A stretch of DNA of 64,000 nt, from positions 1,240,001-1,304,000 of the forward strand of contig NZ_AHCD03000044.1 of the NCBI RefSeq assembly GCF_000238295.3, read 5' to 3'. Made by a program: the position numbers and the translations under genes. This document shows positions 20,701-28,471 of the stretch, in pieces (positions within the stretch are counted from its first letter, which is position 1; the number at the start of each line of letters is the position of its first letter). The notes under the pieces were generated by a model that saw only the letters and a program-made list of their open reading frames with translations, was not told where the DNA came from and made no database searches. This stretch comes from Pseudoalteromonas rubra. Its GTDB lineage: Bacteria; Pseudomonadota; Gammaproteobacteria; Enterobacterales; Alteromonadaceae.

Positions 20701-20754
20701 TGCGAACATCGCACTGATCACCTTATTTTCAATAGACCATTTGGCAAGACTCAT
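17701..20754 (-). CDS. RND family efflux pump inner-membrane subunit
   Basis: A 1017-residue proton-driven inner-membrane transporter of the AcrB/HAE-type superfamily, expected to work as a trimer with the periplasmic adaptor encoded just upstream and an outer-membrane channel not present in this window. The N-terminus WSIENKVISAMFALLLLLAG is the first membrane helix, and large periplasmic loops lie at about 40-330 and 560-850. Helix 4 carries ALGMLVDNAIVVTEGI; at the position of the paired aspartates of AcrB (D407-D408) it reads Asp-Asn. The C-terminus has the typical LSGMLIKNGIVLMDQI and PVSMAAVTTILGMIPLL. The start lies one base after the adaptor stop, so the two are co-translated. The substrate cannot be predicted. 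Confidence 0.92.
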   Translation of the reverse strand: MSLAKWSIENKVISAMFALLLLLAGTVSYFGLGQLEDPEFTLKKAMVITVYPGASPQQVEEEVTYPIENAIQSLPYVDYVTSISSPGQSQITVEMKSTYRKEDLKQIWDELRRKINDLKPDLPPGVFTPKVMDDFADVYGVLYAVTGDGYSYEELKEYVDYLKRELVLVDGVSKVTIAGEQQAQVIVEISSQKLSQLGISHNRIFSLLQTQNSVSNAGKIRVGDESIRIHPTGEFSQVSELEDLLISKPGAKELIYLGDVATVKREYAEIPTHITRYNRDQSLLLGISFSSGVNVVEVGKAIEKHLTSLEYQRPHGMSVHTVYNQPKEVEKSVDGFIVSLLEAVAIVIVVLLIFMGVKSGILIGGILLLTVLGTFIFMKMFAIDLQRISLGALIIALGMLVDNAIVVTEGILINLKRGQSKVKAAVNIVEQTKWPLLGATVIGITAFAPIGLSSDASGEFAGSLFWVLLISLLLSWVTAITLTPFFANMLFKQEIQQGKETDDPYQGIIFTAYKALLSVCLRFRWTTVIAMLALLGCAMVGFKSVKQSFFPASNTPMFYVDYWHYQGADIRSTADNLEKLEAFLQSDELVEEITTTIGQGAPRFMLTYSPEKQYASYGQLIIRVSDREAVATMIAKVREFAAHNELDGKLKIKRMEIGPSTDAKIEARFSGPDPVVLRRLADQAKNRLAQDAGAFNIRDNWRQRSKVLEPVFNEQKARRLGISKSDLDQLLLTSVSGNTVGLYRDGTKMLPIVARAPEVERRNVENLVDLQIFSPVLNVYVPLGQILDDVEVIWEDSLIMRRDRKRTITVMADHDVIGNETPAKLFARIRADIEAIELPQGYEMQWGGEFESSSKAQKAIFGSLPLGYLSMFIITVLLFNSVRKPLVIWSTVPLAIIGVTAGLVIFQAPFSFMALLGLLSLSGMLIKNGIVLMDQINLELDSGKAPYQAVFDSGVSRVRPVSMAAVTTILGMIPLLFDVFFKSMAVTIMFGLGFATVLTLIVLPVIYCLFFKVTAPK

Positions 20755-20755
20755 T

Positions 20756-21835
20756 TTACAGGCCTCGCTCTTTGGTCCATGGGCGTACTTTCAGGCCTTC
20801 ACTAAGGTGATGAACACCGGCTGAGACAACGACATCGCCGGGCTTTAATCCACTTTTTATTTCAAAACCTTGCTGGCGCAGCTGACCGGGCTGGACAGCT
20901 CGTTTAGACACCAGCTGGGTCTTGGGATCGTAAATCCAGACGTAGTGATTGCCTTTAGCTGCTTGCGTTTGATCAGAAAATACCGCTTCGTTCGGCACTA
21001 TGATTTCCGAGGTGTTGTGGTTGGTTATCTTGCTGGGGTCGACATAAACATGACCTGTCATCCCGGCGAGCAAATTAAAGTCTTCAGGAATAGGCAGCGA
21101 AAAGACAACCTTATAGGTAAGCGTCGCAGGATCGGCTTGGGTATCCCACTCTTTTATATTTAGCAGATAGGATTTATCCGGGTAACCGTCAAAAATAACG
21201 GTTGGATGATATTCGAGATCTTTATTAACCCGGGCAACTAATTTTTCAGGCACCTGGATGACCACGTCCATACGATCACGCGTCTCAAGGCGTAAAATAT
21301 TCTGTTTTGCGACTATGTTTTCAAAGTTCTTAACGAAAACTTTGGCAATCGTACCGCCGAATGGGGCTCTGAGCTCGCTATTTTGCAGATTGGTTTGCGC
21401 TATTTTGAATGCTGATTCAGCAACTTGTTCGTTTGCCAGTGCTTGGTCATATTCGGCTTTGCTGGCAATAGACTTTTTATATAAAGACTCAATGCGGTTA
21501 AGCTGAGCAACTGCGAGCTCAAATTGGGCTTTACGTTGCTGATACTGGAGTTCGAAGTCTTCCGGGTCGAGTTTCGCCAGAAGTTGCCCCTTTTGCACTT
21601 CCTGGCCGGCCAACACAGGAAACTCAATCAGCTCGCCATTGACTCGAAAAGCAAGGTAAGACCCCTGGTTAGCAACAACTTCGGCTGGAAAACTGCGCAA
21701 TTGGCTGGCTTGTGGGTCAGACACTGTATGTAGTTTAACTGGACGAACGACTTGACTTGTAGTGGTTTGCTGTGTGGCATCCTGACATGCGGATAATAAC
21801 AACAAGGTTGGCAAAAAGAGTGCGAGTTTATTCAC
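20756..21835 (-). CDS. RND efflux periplasmic adaptor lipoprotein
   Basis: A membrane fusion protein that links the RND pump to an outer-membrane channel. The N-terminal hydrophobic stretch ends in the lipobox LLSAC (lipid-anchored Cys at about residue 17), so it is a periplasmic lipoprotein. The barrel-sandwich lipoyl halves are visible as LIEFPVLAGQEVQKGQLLAK and SELRAPFGGTIAKVFVKNFE, separated by an alpha-helical hairpin (about 75-140). A GTG at 21835 and a TTG at 21838 both fit; GGGAG lies eight and five bases upstream of them respectively, and I take the GTG. It is transcribed with the pump and divergently from a LysR regulator. Confidence 0.9.
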   Translation of the reverse strand: MNKLALFLPTLLLLSACQDATQQTTTSQVVRPVKLHTVSDPQASQLRSFPAEVVANQGSYLAFRVNGELIEFPVLAGQEVQKGQLLAKLDPEDFELQYQQRKAQFELAVAQLNRIESLYKKSIASKAEYDQALANEQVAESAFKIAQTNLQNSELRAPFGGTIAKVFVKNFENIVAKQNILRLETRDRMDVVIQVPEKLVARVNKDLEYHPTVIFDGYPDKSYLLNIKEWDTQADPATLTYKVVFSLPIPEDFNLLAGMTGHVYVDPSKITNHNTSEIIVPNEAVFSDQTQAAKGNHYVWIYDPKTQLVSKRAVQPGQLRQQGFEIKSGLKPGDVVVSAGVHHLSEGLKVRPWTKERGL

Positions 21836-21878
21836 CAAAATTACTCCCTCATACTAAAACTTAGTGCAGGATAATGAA

Positions 21879-21923
21879 TTTGGTCATAAAATAAAAATTA
21901 TTAAAACTTTGGTATAAAATAAA
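21879..21923. promoter_or_regulatory. A/T-rich direct repeats in the RND/LysR divergent region
   Basis: TTTGGTCATAAAATAAA at about 21879 and TTTGGTATAAAATAAA at 21908 are near-identical direct repeats 29 bases apart. They sit in the 96-base gap between the adaptor gene and the LysR gene. The second copy contains TATAAA, a possible -10 for the regulator. Their placement fits binding of the LysR protein, but LysR sites usually follow a T-N11-A pattern that I could not assign firmly. Confidence 0.4.
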
Positions 21924-21931
21924 TTTTATTT

Positions 21932-22828
21932 ATGAAGTTGGCTGATATTCAAGTACTCGACGCCGTCGCAAATGCTCAAAGCCTGAGCGAGGCGGCAAAA
22001 CGTCTATATAAATCACAGCCCGCAGTCACACAAGCGTTAAAGCGTCTGTCTGACGAACTGGGCTTTGCTTTGGTAACCCGTGAAGATTATCGGATCCGGC
22101 TTACCGAGCAGGGGAAGCGTTTCCACCAGCACGCTCAAAAGCTGCTGGAGCATCATAATCATTTAAAAGGCCTGGCGGATGAGTTCTCTCAGGGCAATGA
22201 AGCGAAATTTCGCATTTGCTATGAACCTATGTGTCACCACGAAACGTATAACGCACAGATTAGCAGCACTTTTAAGCAATTTCCTTCGACTGAACTCGTG
22301 ATTTCCAGCGGCCGACGCTTTGTTGCGCTGGAGCAGGTAAACACCGGCGCCGCTGATTTAGGAATTGGACCCTGGTTTGATTTGTTCTATGCCACTGGCG
22401 AGTTGGAATCAATCGCGATTGGCGAAACCAAGCTTGGTGTCGTAGCCAAACGTGGTTTGTTGCCTAAGCGTATGTACTATGATGAGTTGAGTTTATATCC
22501 CTGTTTGGCAATGGTAGAGAGTGGTTTCGATTTCGACAGCGAGAGGCTGGCTTATTCACGTGGATTACATATTATGAAGCTGGATGATGTAAGTACTATT
22601 AAACTATTCTTATCTCAGGGGGTCGGGTTTGCCCTTACCAGCCTCAACACTTGCCGGCAGGAATTGGAAAGCGGCGAGTTGGAGCGCATTGAGATCATAG
22701 ACAGACAGCATGAGTTCACAGCAGCAATTCACGCTTTTCGTCGCCATCAGAGTCACTATGGCCCAGTTGGCCGACACTTGTGGCAACAGTTCACAGCATT
22801 AGGAGCGCAGTTTGCAAGAGGAAACTAA
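21932..22828 (+). CDS. LysR family transcriptional regulator
   Basis: A 298-residue regulator with the usual architecture: a winged helix-turn-helix at about 1-60 (IQVLDAVANAQSLSEAAKRL, then QPAVTQALKRLSDELGFALV) and a two-lobe effector-binding domain at about 90-290. It is divergent from the RND pump operon, and the short shared intergenic region suggests that it controls the pump and possibly itself; this is inference from position. The ATG at 21932 follows an A/T-rich stretch without a strong ribosome site. The last 17 bases overlap the next gene. Confidence 0.88.
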   Translation: MKLADIQVLDAVANAQSLSEAAKRLYKSQPAVTQALKRLSDELGFALVTREDYRIRLTEQGKRFHQHAQKLLEHHNHLKGLADEFSQGNEAKFRICYEPMCHHETYNAQISSTFKQFPSTELVISSGRRFVALEQVNTGAADLGIGPWFDLFYATGELESIAIGETKLGVVAKRGLLPKRMYYDELSLYPCLAMVESGFDFDSERLAYSRGLHIMKLDDVSTIKLFLSQGVGFALTSLNTCRQELESGELERIEIIDRQHEFTAAIHAFRRHQSHYGPVGRHLWQQFTALGAQFARGN

Positions 22829-23129
22829 AGAGGAATTCAGAGCCAGGGTGTTTACGCTGATAGGCGCCATTCCGGTTGGAAATGTCGCAACATACGGGCA
22901 AATTGCCGGGCTGGCCGGCGCACCTAAGCATGCCCGGGCAGTTGGCTACCTGTTAAAGCACTTACCGGCAGGATCGAGTTTGCCGTGGCACAGAGTGATT
23001 AACAGTCAGGGAAAAATTTCTTTTCCTCCCGAGAGCAGTAAGTTTATCGAGCAGAGTCAACTATTACGCTTAGAAGGAGTGAAGGTACAGGGTGGCAAAA
23101 TTGCCTTACGTCAGTACCAGTGGTGCTAA
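22812..23129 (+). CDS. atl: alkyltransferase-like protein (ATL, YbaZ type)
   Basis: A 105-residue protein homologous to the C-terminal DNA-binding domain of O6-alkylguanine-DNA alkyltransferase, and close to E. coli YbaZ. The reactive Cys of PCHR is replaced by Trp: the motif reads LPWHRVIN, with W59. ATL proteins bind O6-alkylguanine without repairing it and flag the lesion for nucleotide excision repair. The helix-turn-helix region NVATYGQIAGLAGAPKHARA and the Arg finger are present. The TTG start overlaps the LysR gene by 17 bases, with no ATG available at the N-terminus. It heads a small group with a TudS-DUF1722 protein and a photolyase. Confidence 0.9.
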   Translation: MQEETKEEFRARVFTLIGAIPVGNVATYGQIAGLAGAPKHARAVGYLLKHLPAGSSLPWHRVINSQGKISFPPESSKFIEQSQLLRLEGVKVQGGKIALRQYQWC

Positions 23130-23163
23130 ATCTATCCGTCATTTTTGAGTTATGGAGAGAGCA

Positions 23164-24135
23164 ATGATAGAGCAAGCTTTTAACTTCAACAGCCCCATAA
23201 AAATAGGGATCAGTGCGTGCCTTGCCGGAGACAAAGTCCGTTTTGATTCAGGGCATAAACGTAGCAATTTTTGTATGGATGAACTGGCGCAGTACGTGGA
23301 GTATGTGCGCTTTTGTCCAGAGGTAGCTATCGGATTACCTATCCCACGAAAAACCATCCGTCAGGTCAGAGTAAAGGACATTATCAAAGTTGGTCCTGCA
23401 CACAGTGATGAGGACTATGCTCCCGATTTGGCTGAATATGGGAAAAAGGTGTCTGAGGACCATGGTGATCAGCTGTCTGGTTATATCTTTTGTGCGAAAA
23501 GCCCCAGTTGCGGTATGGAGCGGGTTAAGATCTACAACGAGGCAGAGACAGGTAATACGTCCGAAGGGGTAGGTATATTTGCCGAGCAGATCATGGCGCG
23601 CAACCCGTTGTTGCCTTGTGAGGAAAATGGCCGTCTGAATGATATGCATCTGAGAGAAAATTTTGTGATGCGGGTCTACGTATACAAGAGCTGGCAAGAA
23701 CTGGTGGTTACCAATCCTGGCTTACATGATTTGACTAATTTCCATGCCCGTCATAAGTACTTGCTGATGAGCCATAATTACGAGGCCTATCGTGATCTCG
23801 GCAGGCTGTTGGCAGAGGGTAAAGGGGTCGCGCTTGATGAACTTAGAAAGACGTACATCAGCGGTTTGATGGAGGCGTTGTCGAGCCCGGCAAGGCGCAA
23901 GGACCAGGCTAACACTTTATCGCACTTACAGGGGTATTTTAAGAAAGTACTGGGTAAGGTCGAAAAACAGGAGCTGTGCCGGGCGATTGATGACTATCGC
24001 ATTGGTCAGGTTCCTCTACAGGTCCCACTTACCTTGTTGCGACACCATTTGATCATGCACCCCAATGACTACCTGATGCAGCAAGTCTATTTTCACCCTT
24101 ATCCTAACGAGCTTAAACTGAGGTTCGCGATTTAA
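23164..24135 (+). CDS. DUF523 (TudS-like) - DUF1722 fusion protein
   Basis: A 323-residue two-domain protein. Residues about 10-160 are DUF523, the family of the 2-thiouracil desulfurase TudS, with cysteines C19 (GISACLAG), C51 (RFCPEVAIGLP) and C116 (SPSCGMERV) positioned to hold a [4Fe-4S] cluster. Residues about 190-305 are DUF1722, the whole of E. coli YbgA (FHARHKYLLMSHN). E. coli ybgA is also next to phrB, as here, and the stop of this gene overlaps the photolyase ATG by one base. The ATG at 23164 is preferred because GGAG lies six bases before it. Whether the desulfurase part acts on free bases or nucleic acid is not known from sequence. Confidence 0.88.
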   Translation: MIEQAFNFNSPIKIGISACLAGDKVRFDSGHKRSNFCMDELAQYVEYVRFCPEVAIGLPIPRKTIRQVRVKDIIKVGPAHSDEDYAPDLAEYGKKVSEDHGDQLSGYIFCAKSPSCGMERVKIYNEAETGNTSEGVGIFAEQIMARNPLLPCEENGRLNDMHLRENFVMRVYVYKSWQELVVTNPGLHDLTNFHARHKYLLMSHNYEAYRDLGRLLAEGKGVALDELRKTYISGLMEALSSPARRKDQANTLSHLQGYFKKVLGKVEKQELCRAIDDYRIGQVPLQVPLTLLRHHLIMHPNDYLMQQVYFHPYPNELKLRFAI

Positions 24136-25514
24136 TGTCTACATTGTTTTGGTTTCGGCGTGATTTGCGCGTTTTTGGCAACGAAGCGCTTATAGCTGCG
24201 GTTGAAAATGGTGCGCGCGATGCACTCTTTTTGGTGTGTGAGCAGCAATGGCAAGCGCACAATGCAGCACCTGTACAGGTTGATTTACTTAAGCGGCGGG
24301 TTATTTGGCTAGGGCATAAACTGGCAGAGTTGGGTATTCGCCTGCACGTGCTAGATGCGGGTGATTTTACTCAAGTGCCCGCAGTGGTGTCTCAGTTTTG
24401 TCAGGCAAACGGCGTTGCGCAGGTTTACGCTAACCGTGAGTATGAAGTAAATGAACAAGACCGAGATAACGCTTGTCAGCAAGCCGGTGTGCAATTGCAA
24501 TTATTTGATGGCGATTTGATTGCCCCACCGGGCAGTGTAACGACGGCCAGCAATGAGATGTACAAAGTGTTTACGCCGTTTAAAAAGGCCTGGCTTAAAC
24601 AGTATGAGCAACAGCACTTTTACCTGCCCGGCTGGCCTGAGATAAACGCAGCTCCATTTGAATGGGAAGCCCCAGAGATACTCAAAGGGGAGGGTGTTTC
24701 AGATAAATGGCCTGTTGACGATGAAACCCTGGTAAAAGTTGTACAGGCGTTTATTCAGGAAAAAATGGTCGATTACAAAGCCAATCGGGATTTTCCTGGT
24801 GTCAAAGGCACCTCTGGGCTCAGTCCTTACCTGGCATTAGGAATTGTGTCAGTAAAGCAGCTATTAGCAGAAAGCCAGCTCCATTTTGCCGATCTGTTGC
24901 AGATGACCAGTGCACCAGCGTTTAGCTGGATCAATGAGTTGATTTGGCGCGAGTTCTACCGACATCTTATCTGCGCTTATCCAAAGTTATGCAAAGGGGC
25001 TAACTTTAACGAAAAGTATGATCACGTTGACTGGCAACAGGACGATGCCCACTTTAAAGCGTGGTGCGAGGGCAATACAGGTTACCCTATTGTCGACGCC
25101 GCAATGCGACAGCTTAACCAGACCGGGTGGATGCATAATCGTTTACGTATGATTGTAGCGAGCTTCTTAACCAAGCATTTGCTTATAGACTGGCGTAAGG
25201 GCGAGCACTACTTTATGAGCAAGCTGATCGACGGTGATTTGGCAAGCAACAATGGTGGCTGGCAATGGGCTGCCAGTACTGGGTGTGATGCACAGCCTTA
25301 TTTTCGGATCTTTAACCCTATCAGCCAAAGTGAAAAGTTCGATCCGCAAGGAGATTTCATTCGTAAATTTGTGCCGGAGCTGAGCGAAGTGCCGGCAAAA
25401 TCGATTCATTTTCCTCACGAATATTTGCAGGCTTTTGGCATAAGTGGGTACATGAAACCGATAGTTGAACACAAAGCCGCCCGTGAGAGAGCGCTCGCTG
25501 CGTTTAAGGTTTAA
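24135..25514 (+). CDS. phrB: deoxyribodipyrimidine photolyase (class I CPD type)
   Basis: A light-driven repair enzyme for cyclobutane pyrimidine dimers. The 459-residue protein has the N-terminal antenna-binding Rossmann domain (LFWFRRDLRVFGNEALIAAV) and the C-terminal FAD domain with FSWINELIWREFYRHLI, GYPIVDAAMRQLNQTGWMHN, RMIVASFLTKHLLIDW and NNGGWQWAASTGCDAQPYF. These are photolyase signatures, and the tail ends shortly after the FAD domain, unlike cryptochromes. It is translationally coupled to the TudS-DUF1722 gene through a TAATG overlap. No transcription terminator is obvious in the 231 bases before hupB. Confidence 0.93.
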   Translation: MSTLFWFRRDLRVFGNEALIAAVENGARDALFLVCEQQWQAHNAAPVQVDLLKRRVIWLGHKLAELGIRLHVLDAGDFTQVPAVVSQFCQANGVAQVYANREYEVNEQDRDNACQQAGVQLQLFDGDLIAPPGSVTTASNEMYKVFTPFKKAWLKQYEQQHFYLPGWPEINAAPFEWEAPEILKGEGVSDKWPVDDETLVKVVQAFIQEKMVDYKANRDFPGVKGTSGLSPYLALGIVSVKQLLAESQLHFADLLQMTSAPAFSWINELIWREFYRHLICAYPKLCKGANFNEKYDHVDWQQDDAHFKAWCEGNTGYPIVDAAMRQLNQTGWMHNRLRMIVASFLTKHLLIDWRKGEHYFMSKLIDGDLASNNGGWQWAASTGCDAQPYFRIFNPISQSEKFDPQGDFIRKFVPELSEVPAKSIHFPHEYLQAFGISGYMKPIVEHKAARERALAAFKV

Positions 25515-25745
25515 CCTATGGTTGATGTTTCCCTTCGGCTCAGGTTTGACGCGGGGTGAGACGTGGTGCATGAAAAGTGAGCAAAAAGTGGGTGTTTTTG
25601 TGCCCGTTATGATTACATCCCCGTCAGATAAGGCGAAATAGCGTAAATATTTTAGTTAAAACGGGATTTTAGGCTTGCACAAAGAAAAAAAATGGATAAC
25701 CATAGAATCCGCTTCGGCAAATTATAAAAACATAGGAATTATACA

Positions 25746-26021
25746 ATGAATAAAGCTCAACTAGTTGAAAAGATGGCGGCTGACGCTGAGATCTCAAAAG
25801 CTGCAGCGACACGCGCGCTGGAAGCATTCACTGGTGCTGTAACTCAGTCTCTTAAAGATGGTAACTCAGTGGCACTGGTTGGTTTTGGCACTTTCTCTGT
25901 AAAAGAGCGTGCAGCGCGTACGGGTCGTAACCCGCAAACTGGCGCTGAAATCCAAATTCCAGCGGCAAATATCCCTTCTTTTAAAGCGGGTAAAGGCCTT
26001 AAAGACCAGGTTAATCCTTAA
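25746..26021 (+). CDS. hupB: DNA-binding protein HU-beta
   Basis: A 91-residue histone-like protein that bends and compacts DNA as a dimer. The sequence MNKAQLVEKMAADAEISKAA, then VALVGFGTFSVKERAARTGR and NPQTGAEI, is closer to E. coli HupB than HupA; the flexible arms run from about 52 to 76, with the conserved RNPQTG and the Pro at the tip. The ATG follows AGGA by eight bases. A TTGCAC at 25675-25680 could be a -35, but no -10 sits at the right spacing. It is monocistronic, ending in a strong bidirectional terminator. Confidence 0.95.
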   Translation: MNKAQLVEKMAADAEISKAAATRALEAFTGAVTQSLKDGNSVALVGFGTFSVKERAARTGRNPQTGAEIQIPAANIPSFKAGKGLKDQVNP

Positions 26022-26024
26022 TAG

Positions 26025-26050
26025 AAAAAGGGGCTTAAGCCCCTTTTTTT
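26025..26050. terminator. bidirectional terminator between hupB and ilvH
   Basis: GGGGCTTAAGCCCC at 26030-26043 is a perfect palindrome with an A run to its left and seven T to its right (26044-26050). It can end the hupB transcript and the converging ilvIH transcript. Confidence 0.93.
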
Positions 26051-26066
26051 AGCACCCTACATTTTA

Positions 26067-26564
26067 TTATCCCTTGAGTGCTTTATCTCCTCTTCCTATT
26101 CCCACAGTACCAGAACGAACCACCTCTATAATATCGCTCTCGTGTCTAAGCATATCCAGAAATGACGCTATCTTGTCGCTGCTGCTGGCCAGCTGAACGG
26201 TATAGCTGCGTTTACCCATGTCCAGTATGGTACCCCCAAATACGTCTGTAACACGCGTCACAGAGGCTCTGGTTTGCTCATTACCCGCGAATACTTTGGC
26301 CAGTAACAGTTCTCTTTCGATGTGGCTGGAGTCTGTTAAGTCAATGATCTTAAGCACATCAACCAGCTTGTTTACTTGTTTGGTTATTTGTTCGACCACG
26401 CGGTCGTCACCCTGAGTTGTAATGGTGATCCGCGATAGCGTTGTGTCGTCGGTTGTGCCCACCGTCAGGCTGTCGATGTTGTATGCGCGTTGAGAAAATA
26501 ACCCCACTATGCGAGACAAAGCACCCGGCTCGTTTTCTAGTAATATAGATAAGATTCTGCGCAT
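26067..26564 (-). CDS. ilvH: acetolactate synthase small (regulatory) subunit
   Basis: The regulatory subunit of acetohydroxyacid synthase III, which confers valine feedback inhibition and full activity on the large subunit. The product begins MRRILSILLENEPGALSRIV, an ACT domain that binds valine, and continues with the conserved LLAKV and second ACT-like region to about residue 165. The ATG at 26564 is chosen because it gives the family N-terminus and overlaps the ilvI stop in a TAATG arrangement, a sign of translational coupling; the frame is open nine codons further upstream. It converges on hupB. Confidence 0.95.
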   Translation of the reverse strand: MRRILSILLENEPGALSRIVGLFSQRAYNIDSLTVGTTDDTTLSRITITTQGDDRVVEQITKQVNKLVDVLKIIDLTDSSHIERELLLAKVFAGNEQTRASVTRVTDVFGGTILDMGKRSYTVQLASSSDKIASFLDMLRHESDIIEVVRSGTVGIGRGDKALKG

Positions 26565-28285
26565 TATGCTTTTACTCCCTTTTTCAGCCACATATCATCG
26601 ATGGCGCCTAGTTTGATTTGCATCGGATAAACGTGTTCATTTTCGTCCACTCGAATATCAAGGAACACCAGTCTGTCGGTAATGGAAAATGCTCTGTCCA
26701 GTGCATCGTCCAGTTCATCAGGGTGATCTACTCGGATCCCAACGTGGCCATAACTTTCGGCCAAAGCCACAAAATCTGGCAGAGATTCCATATAAGAGCT
26801 GGAGTGGCGTCCACCGTACATCATATCCTGCCATTGTCTAACCATGCCCAGAGAGCGGTTGTTTAAAGAGACTATTTTGACATTCAGGCCGTACTGAAGA
26901 CAGGTAGAAAGCTCCTGAATGTTCATTTGTATAGAGCCATCTCCCGTAACGCATACGACGTCAGCATCAGGGTAGGCAACTTTTACGCCCATTGCAGCGG
27001 GCAGGCCAAAGCCCATGGTGCCGAGGCCGCCTGAATTGATCCATTGTCTTGGGTTTTTAAACGGATAATATTGCGCTGCAAACATCTGGTGCTGGCCAAC
27101 ATCTGAACTGACATAGGCATTGCCCTGAGTAACCTTGTATAGCTTCTCTATAACCGTTTGCGGTTTAATTACGTTGCTTTGTACATCGTAGGCCAAACAG
27201 CGTTGTTCACGCCATGCCGTGATCTGTTGCCACCAGGATTCTTGAGCCGCTCTGTCGATACGTAGCGCGCTTTTTTCTATGGCGCTTTGTAATTGCGAAA
27301 GTACGGTTTCCAGGCTGCCAACGACGGGAATGTGCGCCTGAATTGTTTTTGAGATCGAAGTGGGGTCAACATCGACATGGACTATGGTCGCATCCGGGCA
27401 AAACTTTTTGACGTTATTGGTTACCCGATCATCAAATCGTGCACCTAATGCCAGTATCACGTCAGCGTTGGCCATCGCTTTGTTAGCTTCCAATGAGCCG
27501 TGCATGCCCAACATACCGACAAAGTTTGGATGTGTGCCGCTGATCCCACCCAAACCCATCAGGGTGTTAGTAATGGGCGCGTTTAGGGTCTCAACCAGTT
27601 CAGTTAGTTGCTCAGAGGTATTGGAAAGAATGATACCGCCCCCTGAATATACAACCAGGCGCTTGGCCCCTAGAATCGCATCGACCGCTTTTTTGATCTG
27701 ACGCGAATGCCCTTTAGAGCTTGGGCTATAAGTGCGCATATCAATTCGGGCGGGCATTTCGTAGGTGTATTTAAGTTGCGGGTTGAGAATGTCTTTGGGC
27801 AATTCAACGACGACAGGACCTGGTCTGCCAGAACTTGCCAGATAAAAAGCTTTTGCCAGTACAGTCGGGATCTGCTGAGCGTCACGGCAGTTAAAACTGT
27901 GTTTAACAATTGGACGGGAACAGCCGACAATGTCTGTTTCCTGGAATGCATCGTCGCCGATTAAATTAGACGGTACCTGGCCTGACAATACAACCATAGG
28001 GATACTATCCATGTAGGCTGTGGCAATGCCTGTTACACAGTTGGTCGCACCCGGACCGGATGTGGCCAGCACGACCCCGGTCTTTCCGGTACTTCTGGCG
28101 TAGCCGTCGGCCATATGCGTTGCTGCCTGTTCGTGTCTCACCAGAATATGTTCGATGTCATCTTGTGCAAATAGTGCATCATAGAGATCTAATACCGATC
28201 CGCCCGGATAGCCAAATATATAGTCAACATCGAGTTCGGTCAGTGCCTTAACTACCAGCTCTGAGCCATTAAATTGCTCATTCAT
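26564..28285 (-). CDS. ilvI: acetolactate synthase large (catalytic) subunit
   Basis: A thiamine diphosphate enzyme that condenses two pyruvate, or pyruvate and 2-oxobutyrate, in valine, leucine and isoleucine synthesis. The 573 residues show the N-terminal VDYIFGYPGGSVLDLYDALF with the catalytic Glu in HEQAATHMADGYARSTG, the central FAD-binding region (LGARFDDRVTNN) and the C-terminal ThDP motif CVTGDGSIQMNIQELSTC followed by NNRSLGMVRQW. The ATG at 28285 has GAGGA eight bases upstream; a TTG at 28303 is also in frame. I call it IlvI because it pairs with IlvH and matches the AHAS III type. Expression should be set by the attenuator just upstream. Confidence 0.95.
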   Translation of the reverse strand: MNEQFNGSELVVKALTELDVDYIFGYPGGSVLDLYDALFAQDDIEHILVRHEQAATHMADGYARSTGKTGVVLATSGPGATNCVTGIATAYMDSIPMVVLSGQVPSNLIGDDAFQETDIVGCSRPIVKHSFNCRDAQQIPTVLAKAFYLASSGRPGPVVVELPKDILNPQLKYTYEMPARIDMRTYSPSSKGHSRQIKKAVDAILGAKRLVVYSGGGIILSNTSEQLTELVETLNAPITNTLMGLGGISGTHPNFVGMLGMHGSLEANKAMANADVILALGARFDDRVTNNVKKFCPDATIVHVDVDPTSISKTIQAHIPVVGSLETVLSQLQSAIEKSALRIDRAAQESWWQQITAWREQRCLAYDVQSNVIKPQTVIEKLYKVTQGNAYVSSDVGQHQMFAAQYYPFKNPRQWINSGGLGTMGFGLPAAMGVKVAYPDADVVCVTGDGSIQMNIQELSTCLQYGLNVKIVSLNNRSLGMVRQWQDMMYGGRHSSSYMESLPDFVALAESYGHVGIRVDHPDELDDALDRAFSITDRLVFLDIRVDENEHVYPMQIKLGAIDDMWLKKGVKA

Positions 28286-28319
28286 TACCTCATTCCTCAG
28301 CAAAATTTAAATTAAAGGC

Positions 28320-28344
28320 AAAAAAAAACCCCGCTGGTGCGGGG
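28320..28344 (-). terminator. ilvIH attenuator (terminator hairpin)
   Basis: On the minus strand the RNA carries CCCCGC, ACCA and GCGGGG (28344 to 28329), followed by about nine U from the A run at 28320-28328. This is a strong intrinsic terminator before ilvI. The 5' arm can instead pair with a GCGGGG at 28376-28371, inside the last codons of the leader peptide, so the hairpin is one of two exclusive structures. Confidence 0.9.
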
Positions 28345-28361
28345 TCTGTGCAAACGTTCGC

Positions 28362-28433
28362 TCACAACGGCCCCGCCGGACTTATCACTAAGACCAGTAC
28401 GAGTACCACAACTGTGAAGAATAGAGTTTGCAT
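28362..28433 (-). CDS. ilv operon leader peptide (attenuation peptide)
   Basis: A 23-codon ORF that begins MQTLFF, contains TVVVLVLVLVIS and ends PAGPL before a TGA. Twelve of its 23 residues are Val, Leu or Ile, in one almost unbroken run. It lies between a good promoter and the attenuator hairpin. It plays the part of E. coli IlvL: scarcity of charged branched-chain tRNA stalls the ribosome in the run and frees the antiterminator segment encoded by the CCG GCG GGG CCG codons. E. coli controls ilvIH itself through Lrp rather than attenuation, so the arrangement here is closer to the E. coli ilvGMEDA and ilvBN leaders. Confidence 0.9.
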   Translation of the reverse strand: MQTLFFTVVVLVLVLVISPAGPL

Positions 28434-28471
28434 GTTTAATGTCTGCGTAAAAGTTTAATCTGATGTTCTTT

